Part shown: positions 1-12,140 of the stretch, in pieces
How positions within the stretch are numbered: the first letter of the stretch is position 1
How the letters are laid out: every line of letters begins with the position of its first letter
Source of the DNA: Rhizophlyctis rosea
Taxonomy: Eukaryota; Chytridiomycota; Chytridiomycetes; Rhizophlyctidales; Rhizophlyctidaceae
Reading direction: 5' to 3'
DNA: 64,000 nucleotides
Assembly: GCA_027596075.1 (NCBI GenBank)
Contig: JADGJC010000143.1
Location: 35,636 to 99,635 of the forward strand
Notes under the pieces: generated by a model
Seen by the model: the letters and a program-made list of their open reading frames with translations, nothing else
Database searches by the model: none
Told to the model about the DNA's origin: nothing
Translations under genes and position numbers: made by a program

Positions 1-1909
1 GATCGTGAGCGTATCCCCATCACGTACTATTCAATTGCGGATGTCCACAGCAAGTCTGTTGCAATTGTCAGCAACGAACGCCACTGGTCTTCATTCAGGA
101 TGGCCAAAAGAAACGGTAATTGTTAATGCGGCATTTAGGATTGAACTCATGATTTTGACAACAATTTAGACATGACGGGTTTGTGGGATTTCACTAATTT
201 GGGAGAAGCTGTTCCTCCAAAAGCATTGAAACCGCAAACAGCGAAGTATGCTCTGCTTGACGAGAGCTTGGGACCAGCAAGAGCTTTGTTTCAATCCATA
301 GTAAGTTAATCATTTATCGAGGTGTGCATAACTGCTCCTGACCATATATTGCTTCACAGGTGAAGGTAGCCACATACATTCCTTGCCGCACCGACGGGTT
401 CCCCAAATCCAGGAAACAAGGGGCTGGCGTTGTGCTGGATGCTGAGAGAGGGCTGGTGGTGGTTGGGCGAAACATTGTGCCAGTCACCCTCGCCGACGTG
501 TCACTCACCTTTGCGGACTCTATCATTATCCCGGGAAGGGTGGTCTTCTTGCATCCAACTCAAAGTTTCGCCATCGTCCGATATGACCCCAAGCTGCTCG
601 GAGAGACGCCCGTGATCAGCGCTCCTCTAAGTGCAGAGCCAATGGTCCAAGGTCACAAGGTCTCCCTCGTAGCTCTCAACCACAATCAACGACCTGTGTG
701 CATCGAGACGATCATTACAGACATAACATCTGTGACGATCCCACAGAGTGCTACACCGAGGTTCCGCGCTGTCAACTTTGGTTAGTCAGATGCACAAGTG
801 GATCCACTCCTCCAATATTGATTTATGCTCCTAGATGCCGTGACGCTCGACACACCGCTTGCGCAGCAATGTTCCTCGGGAGTTCTTGCAGACGCGGGAG
901 GGCGAGTGCAGGGGCTTTGGTTGTCCTTCCTAGGTGAAAGAACCAATGCCGGTCATGACAACGAATACCATCTGGGTATTCAGATCAGTATCGTCAGCGC
1001 TATCGCAAATGCTGTACGGGAGGATCGCATTCCGGTTTTGAAGGGACTTCCGGTGGAGGTCATGCCAGTGCAGATTTCACAAGCGCGACATATGGTAGGT
1101 GATCATTATCATCGATAGGGCCTTCGTTCTGCTGATCATCACCATCAAAGGGCCTGACTGATGACTGGGTCAAACGCGTTGAGGAAGCGAACCCACAACG
1201 TCGCCAGTTGTTCCTCATTCGTCGCATCGAAAGCGGATGTGCCACATCAACAGTGCTCAAGGATCTTGATCTTATTCTTTCCGTGAATGGCACAACGATC
1301 ACGCGGACGAGCGAGTTGGAGATTGGAGAGAGTTGGGGCGACAACGTTGACATGTGCATTTTGCGGGATAAGAGCGAGATTTCGCTCAAAGTTCCCACTA
1401 TCGAGTTCACGAATGGGGAGACGGAAAAAGTCGTTTTATGGGCTGGTGCCGTCCTGCATGGTCTGTCTTGAACATTCTGGCGCTTGGGAAGATCATGAAC
1501 CTAACGACCTGTTCATAGAACCTCACCGCGCCGTACTTCAACAATCTACCACTTTGCCATCCCGCATTTACGTCTCTGGCCGTGCGAAAGGTTCTCCATC
1601 CTACATGTACGGCATCGTCACTACACAATGGATCACCGCCGTGAATGGCAAGCCAGTCCAGACGCTCGACGATTTCGTACGAGAAGTGAAGGGCCTGCCT
1701 GACAACGAGTATGTACGCGTAAAGACCATCAGCTTTGACCTTGTGCCATGTGTTTTGAGCATCAAGATGTGTGCGCATTATTGGCCTACTACTGTGGTAA
1801 GTTGTCTTTTTTTGCTCTTGTTGGATTGTTCAGTCGCTGATGGATGCTGTTTTCGAAGCTCATTCGGGATGAGGCGAGTGAGTGTGGTTGGCGGAAGGTT
1901 ACGGAGTAG
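1..1909 (+). CDS. NMA111: Nma111-type pro-apoptotic HtrA-like serine protease, C-terminal part
   Basis: Nuclear HtrA-family serine protease that, in yeast, promotes apoptosis by degrading the IAP-like Bir1. The gene enters from the left edge, so the protease domain is missing; about 521 residues remain. Exons 1-115, 170-300, 360-780, 835-1094, 1151-1460, 1519-1796 and 1859-1909 join in frame with GT-AG introns of 54-62 nt. The segments TGLWDFTNLGEA, DGFPKSRKQGAGVVLDA and VVFLHPTQSFAIVRYDP match the second, degenerate protease-like half of Nma111. The later exons hold PDZ-like blocks (DLILSVNGTTI, WITAVNGKPVQT). The end, HYWPTTVLIRDEASE, fits the conserved HYFPT tail, followed by TAG. The donor at 1461 (GTCTGT) is weak but gives the only in-frame join. 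Confidence 0.93.
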
Positions 1910-4421
1910 ATGTTGATACAGATTGTCTTTGCTTCGAAATGTGGCCTGATGGTTCAGATTTTGCGCAAAAATGAGTAAACAGCTCCTGGACAGCTATACT
2001 TCCGCTTTTTGCGGTAAACACGGCAATTGATATTTTGGGCGGAAGGCCTTTTCTTGAGTGAAAGAAAGCAAATGTGGCGCAGGGAACGCGAGGGTCCTTT
2101 GCGCAACTTGGACCAACAAATCCTTAGTTCTTCATGCAAAAGCTATACGATTTTGCAACATGCGCATGGACCATGGTACCCAAAATGACGATCTACATTC
2201 CATTCCAGAATGTTTAATGCCACATTTTTGCAAGTTCGATTTAGGCATCAAGCTTGCTCTTGAGATTACGCTGTATTTCAGAATTTCCCGTCAGAGGTGG
2301 TGTCGTGTCGTCCGAGGACTTTTTACCAGTCTGCTAGTCTGTGATGTTCTTATGGTTGTGATTCTTGAAGTTCTTGTGAACTTGTTGCGCGTATCCGCCG
2401 GTTCTGGTACATGACGTCAAAGTCACAGCCAATAGCCAAAATGCCTCAAACTCGTCTATGCAGCGCGCGGCGAGTCTGTGAATGGATCGGGTCCGACCCA
2501 AAACCAGCAGCTGCCCCGTTTGGCCCGCTGCGCGGTTGTACAACTGTTGCACATTGGTCATCCTCAATTCCTTGCACGACGTACCCTGTTTTTACATTTC
2601 CATAAAAGTTAGGTGCACAATCGGAGAGAGAACCGGAGCCTCGGTTCTCTTGGTACCAAAACTGAGTGGCGCGATCGATTGCGACCGAAAGGTGGTTGCC
2701 AGTGGTCCACGACATCGTTTGAATTGCCGAATGAATTGGACCCAAAGAGGACCCAAAGTGCGCCAAATGCGACATCAATTTATGACATAGGCGACGCGCG
2801 TTCGATTTGTGGTTCTTACCTCGTGACCGGCCACGCGAGCGCCACCATCATGCTTTTTTCCGAATTCGGCTCAACTTGTGGTAGCCATACCAATGCATGA
2901 CTGCCGCAACTTCGCGCAAGGGGCCCGTGGATGGAGCCGAAATTACGGAACCTACAACTGCAGACAGTTAGACACCAGAAAGGCGGTGGCTCCTAGCGAA
3001 GCATCGAAACCGCCATATTTTCTTCCCATCATCAGCTTTTTCTGAACACCCAATGCACCACAAATGCCCACACGACGTCAAAAGCACCATGTGTTCCGAG
3101 AAAGCAGGACAGAGTTTCTGTGTGTTACGGCATGATTTTTCTGGTGGTTGGCTGATTATGGAACAGGGCAGATGTGTAGGACCCACGAAAAGAGGGAGAT
3201 AATGTGGTGCACCCAGTGGCACTGATTCATTCACGCCATTATGAAAAGTATGAAATGTAATGTTTTCCCATCAAATATCAAAAGCAATGAGCATGTTATA
3301 TTGTTAGTACTCGCATGCGTGCCGTTTTGCCCAAGCACAGCCGCGTTTCATTGTCACCGGACAAAAGAGCAACCGTGGCGGGCTTCCTGGGGCCGTCAGT
3401 GTGGATCACTGATCAGTGATCAGCCGTCCATCTCATCGGCCAGCAGAAAATCTTCCTCCTTTGTGCTCACACGTTCCACTGTGGATTGAGTCATTTCCTG
3501 GAAGCTTTCAAAGGTTTCATCGTCTGCGCACTTGCGGTGTCTGCGTTGGGCAGAAGTTGGTCGGGTGATTCAAAAGAAAGGCTTGTACGGCTGCGAGACA
3601 ACAGGGCTGCGAATATCACATCACGCGGGTCGTGGTCGTGAGATTTTGTGCACCTCGTTGGGAACAGTGTCGAGTTTTGAAGAAAACCGTAGAAGTGCTG
3701 GGGACAATAGATTTCTGTTGACCTTCATCTTCACGCAAGTGGAACAGAACCCGCCGCATTGCTCACGCCCTGTGTTCGTCGTGATCAGCTGCGACCACTT
3801 TACGCCCATCCCGTCGTTCACAAGCTTCTCGCCTCGCTCACTACCATACCTATACCCATCCATCAATTGACAGCTAATCGCCCTCGACGCATCCTGTCTC
3901 CGACTGTCCTAGGATTCTTTATTTATCATCTGCAAAGCACATCTTAATTTCTTGCTCAAAGCACGTCCGCGCATCACCTCGCCTTCGCCACTGACAGCTT
4001 CCCATCGCCCATCCACGTTGCGTTGCATAACCATAAAGCGAACGGCATCCTTCCCATCCCCACCCCGATCGCGGAAAGTTCATTTCCGATTGCATCCGTA
4101 TTTTCGCCCTTGCTCCCTGCCCGCTAGTTTGCATATTTTCCCACGTTCTACTTTACGTTTGCATAACAACCCAGTGGCATATGACAACATTTGACGTCTG
4201 CTTCGGTGGGACCGTTCGCATTTAGAAAAGCTCTAAGCATATGTACGAAGCATTGAAGAAGGCCAACCAGACAGCTGTGAGTATCTTCTTCTCAACAGGT
4301 GTAGCCCCTAATTTTTTTTTGACACATTGGTGCTAAACATCGGCCCTCTGCTTACGACAGCCTCACTCCAAGTTCGTCCCTGCCTACTTCACTCGCTTCC
4401 TTACGCACATAATTTTACCTA
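1910..4421. other. Intergenic region and 5' region of the zinc-finger gene
   Basis: No convincing gene in 2.5 kb. The open frames here are short and low in protein character. A perfect 18-bp palindrome lies at 3404-3421. An ATG at 4241 opens 12 codons ending at a GTGAGT donor (4277). Splicing from there does not reach the 4422 frame, and that frame has a stop just upstream of 4422, so 4241 is more likely an upstream ORF or 5'-UTR exon. Confidence 0.6.
3404..3421. promoter_or_regulatory. Perfect 18-bp palindrome
   Basis: GATCACTGATCAGTGATC equals its own reverse complement. It lies about 1 kb upstream of the C2H2 transcription factor start. It could be a dimeric protein-binding site; nothing in the sequence assigns it a partner. 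Confidence 0.35.
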
Positions 4422-6668
4422 ATGATGTACGAGTCCTACCCTTCGCCACAAGGCAGCGACTCCCAAATCTCCGATGACCTCTCCTTCCCCACCTCTCCAT
4501 TCCCTCATCCTGAATCGCTCTCAATGTCCATGCCCATCCCCTTCCCCGCAGCGAGACCAGGAACAATGCCCGGCCCCTCTGTCGGCTCACTGGGTTCGAG
4601 TTTGAGCGCCATGAATGATCTGTCTGTTGGATCATATCCAGATGAGGACTCGATGGCTGGGAGTGTCTCTAAATCGGGTGCAGGCAGTCTGAAAACTGGA
4701 GGCCCGGAAACGCCGAAAGTTAGAGCCTTTGCATGTTATATCTGTTTCAAAGGTGAGATGAGTATGTTGGATGACAACTGGCTTTAGACCTAATATGAGT
4801 CCATGACACGTTTGCAGCATTTTACCGGTCAGAACATTTGAACCGCCACTTGCGCATCCATACTGGGGAGAAACCATACGAATGGTAGCATTCATTTGTT
4901 CCCGTTCTTATTGCGTCGTCTTTACTCACTGATCTTCGTTTCTTATGCTTTAAGTGACCATATTGGGTGCGGGAAGAAGTTCGGTCGCCGGGACGAACTC
5001 ACACGACACACCAAAATGCATCGCAAACCCTCCAAATCCAAAAACATCCTTCCACCTGGCTCCACAACCTCCAATCTCAGCATCAGCATCCCACCTCCCA
5101 ACTCGATACCCGTTCCTGCCTCTCAACAAACATCATCACCACTAGCAATGTCCGCCAAAATGGACGCGTCAAACTTTGGACAGACATTCCCGCCAAATCC
5201 GGGATACCAACAGCCCACAGGCCTTGGTCAGCGCTATCTCCAACGAAGACAACAGTTGCGAGAACTGCGCAGAAGTCAACCGTCAGGCTCTCGAAACACT
5301 CCACCTCAACAGGCCGCACAACAGCACGAGTTCATCCTTACCAACGAACGATACGGATCCTCTTACAACGATGATTCTGTATATGCCACAACACCCACTC
5401 AACACAATCAGATCCCACCCAATGGCGCATTTCAGGCCGGAAACGGTGACGCGGAAGTCAATGGGAACTATTACAGTAATTCGTACACGAACTCAAATGG
5501 CATGCCGTACAGTCCAGTTACGGACCAACACCCTAGTTCCTTCCACGCACATTCCTACAACAACTCGGGAGAGCATTTGGGCATGCCGATCGGGGAGTCA
5601 AACTCGGATGACGAGTCGGCGTACGGACGGAGCTACGGTCAATCGTACAATGAGCCAGTTGCAATGTCAAGGACTATCTCATGTCCTGGAAAGGTGGTGT
5701 ATGGGCAGGGACAGCACGGTGGGGATTCGTATGGCGCGGGTCAATATGCAAGTTTTGACGAACGATACATGGGGTCGGGATTGGGCGGAGCGGAGAACTT
5801 GCGGAGGACGGTATCGGTTTCTGAGCACAAGAGGAGTCATTCGTTCCACGTGAACTCCAATGGCGGCATGGATGGACCTTGCAATGGCGACGGCCAAGGA
5901 ATGCATGCAGTTGGGTCGGTGGATACTGATGGCGGATGGGGCGGTGCGGGACACTCGATGCAGGCATCGGGTCTCATGGGAGGTCGCCACCACCAAGCAC
6001 ATCACGGACACGGTCACAGCCAAAGCGTCGACATCTCACAGCTCTCACATCACCATCAACAACATCACGAGACAGATCTTACCAATTCTCTGAATTCGCT
6101 ACACGTCGGGAGCTATCCTTTGGAAGACCACTCTCACATGAACCACAATAACAATAATTATACCCAAATTTACCATCACAACCAACCATCGGATCGGAGG
6201 GACGAGGACACCCTCTTTTCACCACACACCGACGCCAGCTTTCCCCTCACACCCCTCACGCAACACTCCACAAACTCCACACCCTGTCCTTCACCAGGCA
6301 ACGCGAGGATATCCCTATCACCATTCCAAGTCCCCAGCCCAACGCTCACAAACTCGTCCATCCTACAAGACGGCATGAACCACAACTCCGCACCTCCCCC
6401 TCACATGCAACAACATAACGGACACCTATCAAATCAACAACAGCAGCACCAACAACATCATCATCAGCAGCAGTATGGCTCAGGGCACGGAGGGATCGGG
6501 ATGGGGGAGGAAGTTGGGGACTGGGAGTACGGGCAAGGTGGAGGGTCAGGGGGATACGGGATGGACCCAATGATGGACGGAGGAGACCGGTTCTCTGCTG
6601 GACAGGAACTGGGAGGGTTTGGGGATCACGGCGGACATGGCGGGATGTTGAAGCATGAATGGTCTTGA
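4422..6668 (+). CDS. C2H2 zinc-finger transcription factor (Mig1/Msn2-like finger pair)
   Basis: Predicted nuclear DNA-binding regulator of 703 residues. Exons 4422-4752, 4818-4884 and 4955-6668; the two introns (65 and 70 nt) both cut the finger region. Finger 1: C105-x2-C108, H121-x3-H125. Finger 2: C133-x4-C138, H151-x3-H155. They are joined by the linker TGEKPY. The recognition helices read RSEHLNR and RRDELTR, the type used by Mig1/CreA and Msn2 for G-rich (GGGG) sites, so a similar target is likely. The remaining roughly 550 residues are low complexity, rich in Gly, Ser, His and Gln, with Gln/His runs near 6430-6475, typical of fungal activation or repression regions. ATG 4422 was chosen because a TAA lies in frame just upstream. 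The orthologue cannot be settled from two fingers alone. Confidence 0.9.
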
Positions 6669-7155
6669 TCTTCCCCGCAAACTAGCTCCCTCGTTCTTCG
6701 TCCTTACAATCTTTATTGTGCATTATAGTGTATGCATGTTATAGCGTTGTTTGCTTCTTACATAGTCTTTTACTCGTTATGGTATGGTGGGAGATATAGT
6801 TTTCGCTTCACCATCATGTTTTGCGCCCACCTCACACCACGCATGTTCTCGGCTGGACCTAGAGCATATGTATAGTGAGAGAATGCTGCTACTATATATC
6901 ATATAAGATATAAATACATCCTAATACGATGATCGCGCTTTCTGCGCCAGCTCATATTTACAATCTCGTCGTGCTTATGTGTCTTCTCCAAAAGTGCAGC
7001 ATCTGATGAGACTGAGCAATGTTGCTGGGCCCCGTGAAGCACTTTCGGCGGTCTCATTGATGAGATTACCATGATCGAAAAGGAGACGGGGAAAGGCGGG
7101 ACGAAATTGTCGTTGATGAACTGAGCGGTGCGTCAATTTTGCAATGGTAACAGGA
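6669..7155. other. Shared 3' region between convergent genes
   Basis: AT-rich 3' flanks of the zinc-finger gene (+) and the F-box-like gene (-). Short TATATA/ATATAA runs near 6890-6915 may serve mRNA 3'-end formation. No gene seen. Confidence 0.5.
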
Positions 7156-8647
7156 TCATCGTTGACACGGACAAAAGAAGACAGGCAATTGAATCCTGAG
7201 CCGGAAGGGATGGAGAAGGGAAGCTTTGATTGATCGAAAAAATTTGAGGTGATCACGGAAGCTGATGCATCCGGTGCTGTCGAGCCTTCCTCCAAGTGCT
7301 CCGAATTCATCAAACATACGACTTTCCCAAAAATTCAACACCAGAAATCTTAGATTCAACGTATACCAGGTTGAGAGTTGGGAGAGAAAGGACATCCCGT
7401 GGGTAGCAAGGTTGCGGTAATTGTAGAGAGAGACGTAGACGCATTCTAGAGGACATGATGTGCTGCCCCACGTTCCCCGATCGAATAAATTAAACAAGAA
7501 GCCGACCGCCCATTCTGGACAGATCAGTTCCACCATCAATGCGTCAGATTGGGTGGTGGTGCGGCAAGAAAGCCTTCGCAAGGAACGCTCGGAAAAGGAG
7601 TGGAAGATGAGGCTCTGAAGGTTGGGCAAACGGGTGAAGAATGCGGTTGGAAACTCTGAGTTGTCGTAAACGGGGGACTTGTAAGAGGCCGCGACGTCAA
7701 GTTCTGGGTGGATGAGGGATGGGCGGAGGACAGAGGATGGATTTTGGAAGACCGTGATGCCAGATTGCCATTCGTGCTCGTTACACGCGTAATGCATGTA
7801 GGTCAGTTGAGCGATTGCATCATCTCCAGGGTAGTTGTCCCATGAGTCTGCCGTTTCCATGTATAGCTTCAAAACCAGCTTCCACAGACGATGACGCGAC
7901 CGTGAGGAAATTAGAAAGGAAGGGTTGGGAGCGGCAAGGGCAGAAGGGGGATGACATTCCACAACATTGGGAGCAAGCTGTGTGAATTCCATGACAGTGG
8001 AAGCGTGGATGTGATGATCGCCGAAGTCAATTAACATGATGAGCGGGGCATAGGCCAAATAATGTCGTCGGAAAACTTTGTCCGAAAACCAATCCCGTGA
8101 CTCTGCCAAGTCCAGCTTCAACCTGATGTTGTCCCAGGAAGGTAGCGCCTTTAGGAGGTGCGACATGATAGCATGCACGTCGAAGAGTGGTGGATCTCCG
8201 AAGTGCCAAGAAGTAGTGAACTGCAACCGGAAGATGACGTCTTTGACGTTTGGTATGTGAGAAAAGAGTTTTGAAACTGTGCGCTGCGCAGTCATGATGC
8301 GTTTATGGCAGTCTCGGTGGTATCGAATGGACAAAGTGAGCTGCTTAATCAAGTTGCCGTAATTCACATTGGGCACAGGAACGGGTCGCAGGAGGACGCC
8401 CTTGCGGTGCCGCAAAGACCACTCTAGCGGATCTTCTAATTGTCAACCAACGGGCGGTACGGCTTTTATCCCACACTTTTTCAAGGGGATATTGGAAGTG
8501 GCGCCAAACCAGAGGAAAGTGAGGAAGAACCGCAGCAGCAAAAGTTTTGTTGACAAATAGACAGGATTTCAAGGTGTGAATGTCGCCGCTACGTCGGACG
8601 TGCTCAAATAGCACAATGACAACGTCATACATGAGATTGGGCGGCAT
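7156..8647 (-). CDS. F-box-like / leucine-rich hypothetical protein
   Basis: Predicted substrate adaptor of an SCF-type ubiquitin ligase, by weak resemblance only. The N-terminus from ATG 8647 (MPPNLMYDVVIVLFEHVR, then LKSCLFVNKTFAAAVLP) has the spacing and hydrophobic pattern of fungal F-box motifs. The following roughly 400 residues read like the irregular leucine-rich domain that usually accompanies them, for example LPNLQSLIFHSFSERSL. The N-terminal part ends in frame near 8430, and the long second frame opens just downstream of a TGA near 8440. Joining them needs a very short intron. A 37-nt GTACCG...GCTAG would keep frame, but is below the usual fungal minimum, so a sequencing indel or a disabling frameshift is also possible. 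It converges on the zinc-finger gene. Confidence 0.6.
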
Positions 8648-9079
8648 TGTGAATCTGGGGAAGCGAGCGATATGAAAAATATCCTGAGAGGTTTGAAACA
8701 CACGCAAGCCTACCTCAACCAAGCTCAACTTGATCCAATGATACCTATTTGCGATTGTACAACCGTTCCAACTGCACCGACCCTTGAATACGAAAAGGAT
8801 GGGGAGGTGAGAAGTGTTTGTAGCTGGCTGTTGGCTGGGTCACTTGGGTCCTGCCCCGTGTCGATTTTGAAAGCTGAAACACGCTGGCTGCGAGAGCTGC
8901 GAGCCTGATGACAGGTCCCTCATATGTATGGCATGGCCAAGTTGAGACATATAGTGGACAAGATTCATTAAATTGCAAGGACAGGGAATGATCTAATGAT
9001 GACTCGGTGAAGGTCAACATGACCAGCCTACAAACACAGCAAACACCATGAGAGACTTGCTCACATTTCAGTGTTCCCT
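8648..9079. other. Intergenic, no gene seen
   Basis: Spacer between the start of the F-box-like gene and the 3' end of the RNase T2 relic. The frames here are short and unrelated to known proteins. Confidence 0.5.
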
Positions 9080-9860
9080 CTATGCATATGTTACATTGGA
9101 ATGGCAGCTATTAGACCCAGAAGTAGGTGGACCAACTACACCCCCCATAGAAGTAGCCCATACACCTATCCGAATCTCAACCAAATACGCTCCGGAACAA
9201 ATAAAAGTCGCCTTTACACCCGGCCATTTGGCGCTGATGGCATCTTTCAGTTTGTCGAGGGTGTAGGACCCGCCGGGTGTGATGCCGGCGCTGGACAGAG
9301 CGCTGGCAACGTTGAATTGATCGCGGAGATTGAGAGCATCCGCAAAGTATTTATCGACATCCGCCCCATAACCGGTGCCAACGCATGCTTGAGAGGCCGG
9401 GGACCAGCAGGTGCCGTGCTAATTATTGAGCGAGAGCCGTTAGGCTCGGAAATCAAAACCAATGGAAATGGATTGCGATAACTACCTCTTTCCATTCATG
9501 ATTCCAAAGTTTTCGATTCGAGCCAGTGACCGATGGAGATGCATGAACAGAACCCATCCTGGGAGATAATGCCGTTGATTGGATCACTGTGTCGACCAAC
9601 GATTGAAATGCATGAATGGAGGATAAAGAGCCGTTGTTGCAGGGACTCTCCCGTCTCATGACAAGTCTGCACTATTTGCGACAGGAGTGACAGTCGCGCA
9701 GTTGAAACCTGCATCGTCGCAGAATCATCCTCCACTTGCCGGCCAATATGACACAGAATGGTCAACAATGGTTTCAGAACTCCAGTCTCCCAAACGTGGC
9801 CCACGTTTGTCAGGTCCCAAACCCGCAATGCGTTTCAATGTCAACACAACTTTCAAAAAG
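9080..9860 (-). pseudogene. Ribonuclease T2 relic
   Basis: Remains of a secreted RNase T2, which cleaves single-stranded RNA. The 3' half is intact. An exon ending WNHEWKE (9486) joins across a 67-nt intron (9419-9485, GTAGTT...ATTAG) to HGTCWSPASQACVG, recreating the second catalytic motif (HEWxxHGTC). It continues through YFADALNLRDQF, SAGITPGGSYTLDKLKDAI and CSGAYLVEIRI to SNSCHSNVTYA-stop, all in family order. Upstream, the match decays. The expected first catalytic motif (TIHGLWP) appears as TIVDHSVSYWP at about 9735-9765, so its histidine context is lost. A TGA follows a few codons later, and the bits up to WNHEWKE lie in different frames. An undetected intron set could rescue part of it, but loss of the first motif argues for a pseudogene. 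Confidence 0.72.
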
Positions 9861-10225
9861 CTATGACTGAGTGGTCCTTCCTTCACGAAGGACCTGAGTC
9901 TCGATGATGTCATCTTCGACATCGCTGCGTCTTCCGATGATGATTTTCAGGAGTGTTTCACTGCCGCCGTACCGGAAGTCTATTTCGGTGTGAAAGAGGC
10001 CTTGGATCAAGGTTGCCAACAACATGACCTCCTCACGCATACTGCCGGTCCACTCTTTCGAGAATCACGCCTGAAATTGTTCTGTCCATGGTATCCGAGG
10101 TAATCCTAATCACGCGAGTCGTGCTCAAATATTTATCGCAAAACCATGCGCACCCGCGTTTACCCACCGCCGTAAAAAAGGGTTGTCCCCTGTGGGGACC
10201 AGGTGGGGTGCCCACGCCAAAACTG

Positions 10226-10780
10226 TATATAACGTCCCACACCCCTCTTATCCCGCCTGCTGAACCTTCTGTCAATCATCACCTTTTCCAAGTCACTACA
10301 ACGTCCTTCCCCTCATCCTTGCCAAATCACCCGCATCACCACCACTTTGCGTCCTCAACCTTTAACAAGCACATTACTCACCCGTCTCTGTTCAACATCA
10401 CATGTAGCTCTGGACCATAAATCCGTCCATACCAAGTGGTGTCCATCCTCGACATTGTCGTACTTTTTATGTCCGCATGGAGCCTCAACTAAATCCCTTC
10501 ATGCCGAGTGGTGTCCACCCTCGATATGAAGTACTTTTCATGTCCCCATGGAGATGACCCTGTGAGACACGGCGGCTTCTTCAGCGTTCTTTGCCGTCCA
10601 GGTGGGTGGGAGCGGTCATCCTCTTCCGACGGTCTGGTATTTTCCGGTCCCGATCATGTAATTTTTGCGCCCTGGGTAAGCGTGCTCTGTGTGGATTCTT
10701 CTGCTGTATTTGTGAATTTGGTGGTGATGTAGGTGCGAAACGATGCTGGACTCCGAGGGATCCTGGAGAGGGAAAATGTT
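10226..10780 (+). repeat. TATA/leader unit R1
   Basis: TATATAA at 10226-10232 is followed by a pyrimidine-rich leader. ACCCGCATCACCACCACT lies at 10329, about 103 bp after the TATA box; a nearby TTTAACAA also occurs in R2. A further shared segment, TTGGTGGTGATG, lies near 10718. The same elements in the same order recur at 11641-12140, so the two are diverged copies. No long coding frame follows, so this may be a transcribed non-coding unit or the start of a decayed gene. Confidence 0.45.
10419..10553 (+). repeat. Two imperfect direct repeats, 72-bp period
   Basis: Copy 1 (10419-10482) and copy 2 (10491-10553) share AAATCC, AGTGGTGTCCA, CCTCGA, GTACTTTT, ATGTCC and CATGGAG in the same order. 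They lie inside unit R1. Confidence 0.7.
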
Positions 10781-11640
10781 GACTGTTCCAGATGGAGGTA
10801 TGGAATGGTCTAGTCGTTGCTTTTGGTGTTGCATAGTTTGTTCCTTTGCAGCTTTTATCCCGCTGAAGCTTTGATGGCTCATTTTCCACCATCGCAGAGC
10901 TATGGGTATGTATCTTCCCGACCGCTTGTATTCCACTCTTCAGTATGAGCTTCTACTTAAACAGCATTATTACGGCAGGGGATTGCGGCTGAAAGGTTGC
11001 GACGAAGATAGGTTGAGGCAATATTCAACTTGCGAGGACGCGGCGGTTGGTTAACTAATGGATTATTGTTGCATACTTGTAATAAATATGAGTTCACAAA
11101 GATATTACTGTATCATGATGCACGCATCCGAGGTTGTCCTCCACCAAAAAAGCGAAAGACTGAGTCGATCTGTAATAAATCGAAATTGACATCCTTATGA
11201 CTTTTTACTTGTATGTTTGTCCTTCCGTACTCAACTTTGGAGCCAGTGAAGTGCCATCTACAGCAGCTGATTTCATCCCAAGTACAGCATGTCACAGTAA
11301 TGACAACAGGCAAGTTATCTGGTTGGGAGCCACCAGCCATAGTTGGGAGATGGTCTCAAACGGAGCGGCAACGACGGTACAAAAAGACCGGGGAAATGTG
11401 GAATCCGCAAGAAACGGTTAGTTTCATACTCTGTGCCGTCTGGAATGCCCTCTCGCATGAGTGAGGTCAAACAAACGGGTTCGTGCCTGCATTGCTTTGA
11501 ATGCGCCGCAGAGCCGCATATCCTGCTCTCAGATGGGGAGCACCAAATGTTGTGGTGTGAAACTTGCCGTCACCGCCATGTTGCACAATTGTCCCGGTTG
11601 TGTCTTTTGACGAAGTTCGTGCAAATCTCTTGGGAACTTC

Positions 11641-12140
11641 TATAAAATCAAGGCCGCCCGATTCCTGCATACAGACTTCATGCCAGGAGCCTTCCGGAAA
11701 CCTCCAACATATCAAACGCCGACTTCGATATACCCGCATCACCACCACTCACTTGCAACCCAAGAAACTTTTAACAAACTCATCGTTGTTCTGACTCACC
11801 GCTTTTTTCATTCACCACCCAGATTTACGGTCCCCCCACTATCTACTCCTCTTCTCGCATCATGTTGGCGGCAAAAACCATCAATATGTTGCACCATCGC
11901 TCGGTCGGCCACAGAAACGATCAAACGATGCAGGTGTTTCACTCTGTAATACGGAGCGAACATCGACAGTTTGCCCAGCTCGACCCATACGTCGCGTTGA
12001 GCCAACCATTTCTGTCCAGGTTCCCCTCTCCTCTTCTGTCCTGTTGAATGTTATAGTGTTCCTACTGGTGAGAATCCTTTTTGACCGGCTGGCATATCAT
12101 TGTAGTAGTCGAGTTGGTGGTGATGCGGGTGCAAGGGAGA
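11641..12140 (+). repeat. TATA/leader unit R2, paralogue of R1
   Basis: TATAAAAT at 11641 is followed at 11732 (91 bp on) by ACCCGCATCACCACCACT, then CTTTTAACAA, then GTTGGTGGTGATG near 12111, as in R1. The first ATG after the leader (11862) opens about 60 codons with no recognisable product. Confidence 0.45.

Noticed and set aside
2446..2790. Overlapping frames of 100-110 codons on both strands
   Set aside because: Mutually antisense, no motif, no introns; shadows of GC-rich sequence.
4241..4290. Upstream ATG as the true first exon of the zinc-finger gene
   Set aside because: Splicing from 4277 cannot reach the 4422 frame without hitting the TAA just before it; treated as 5' UTR or uORF.
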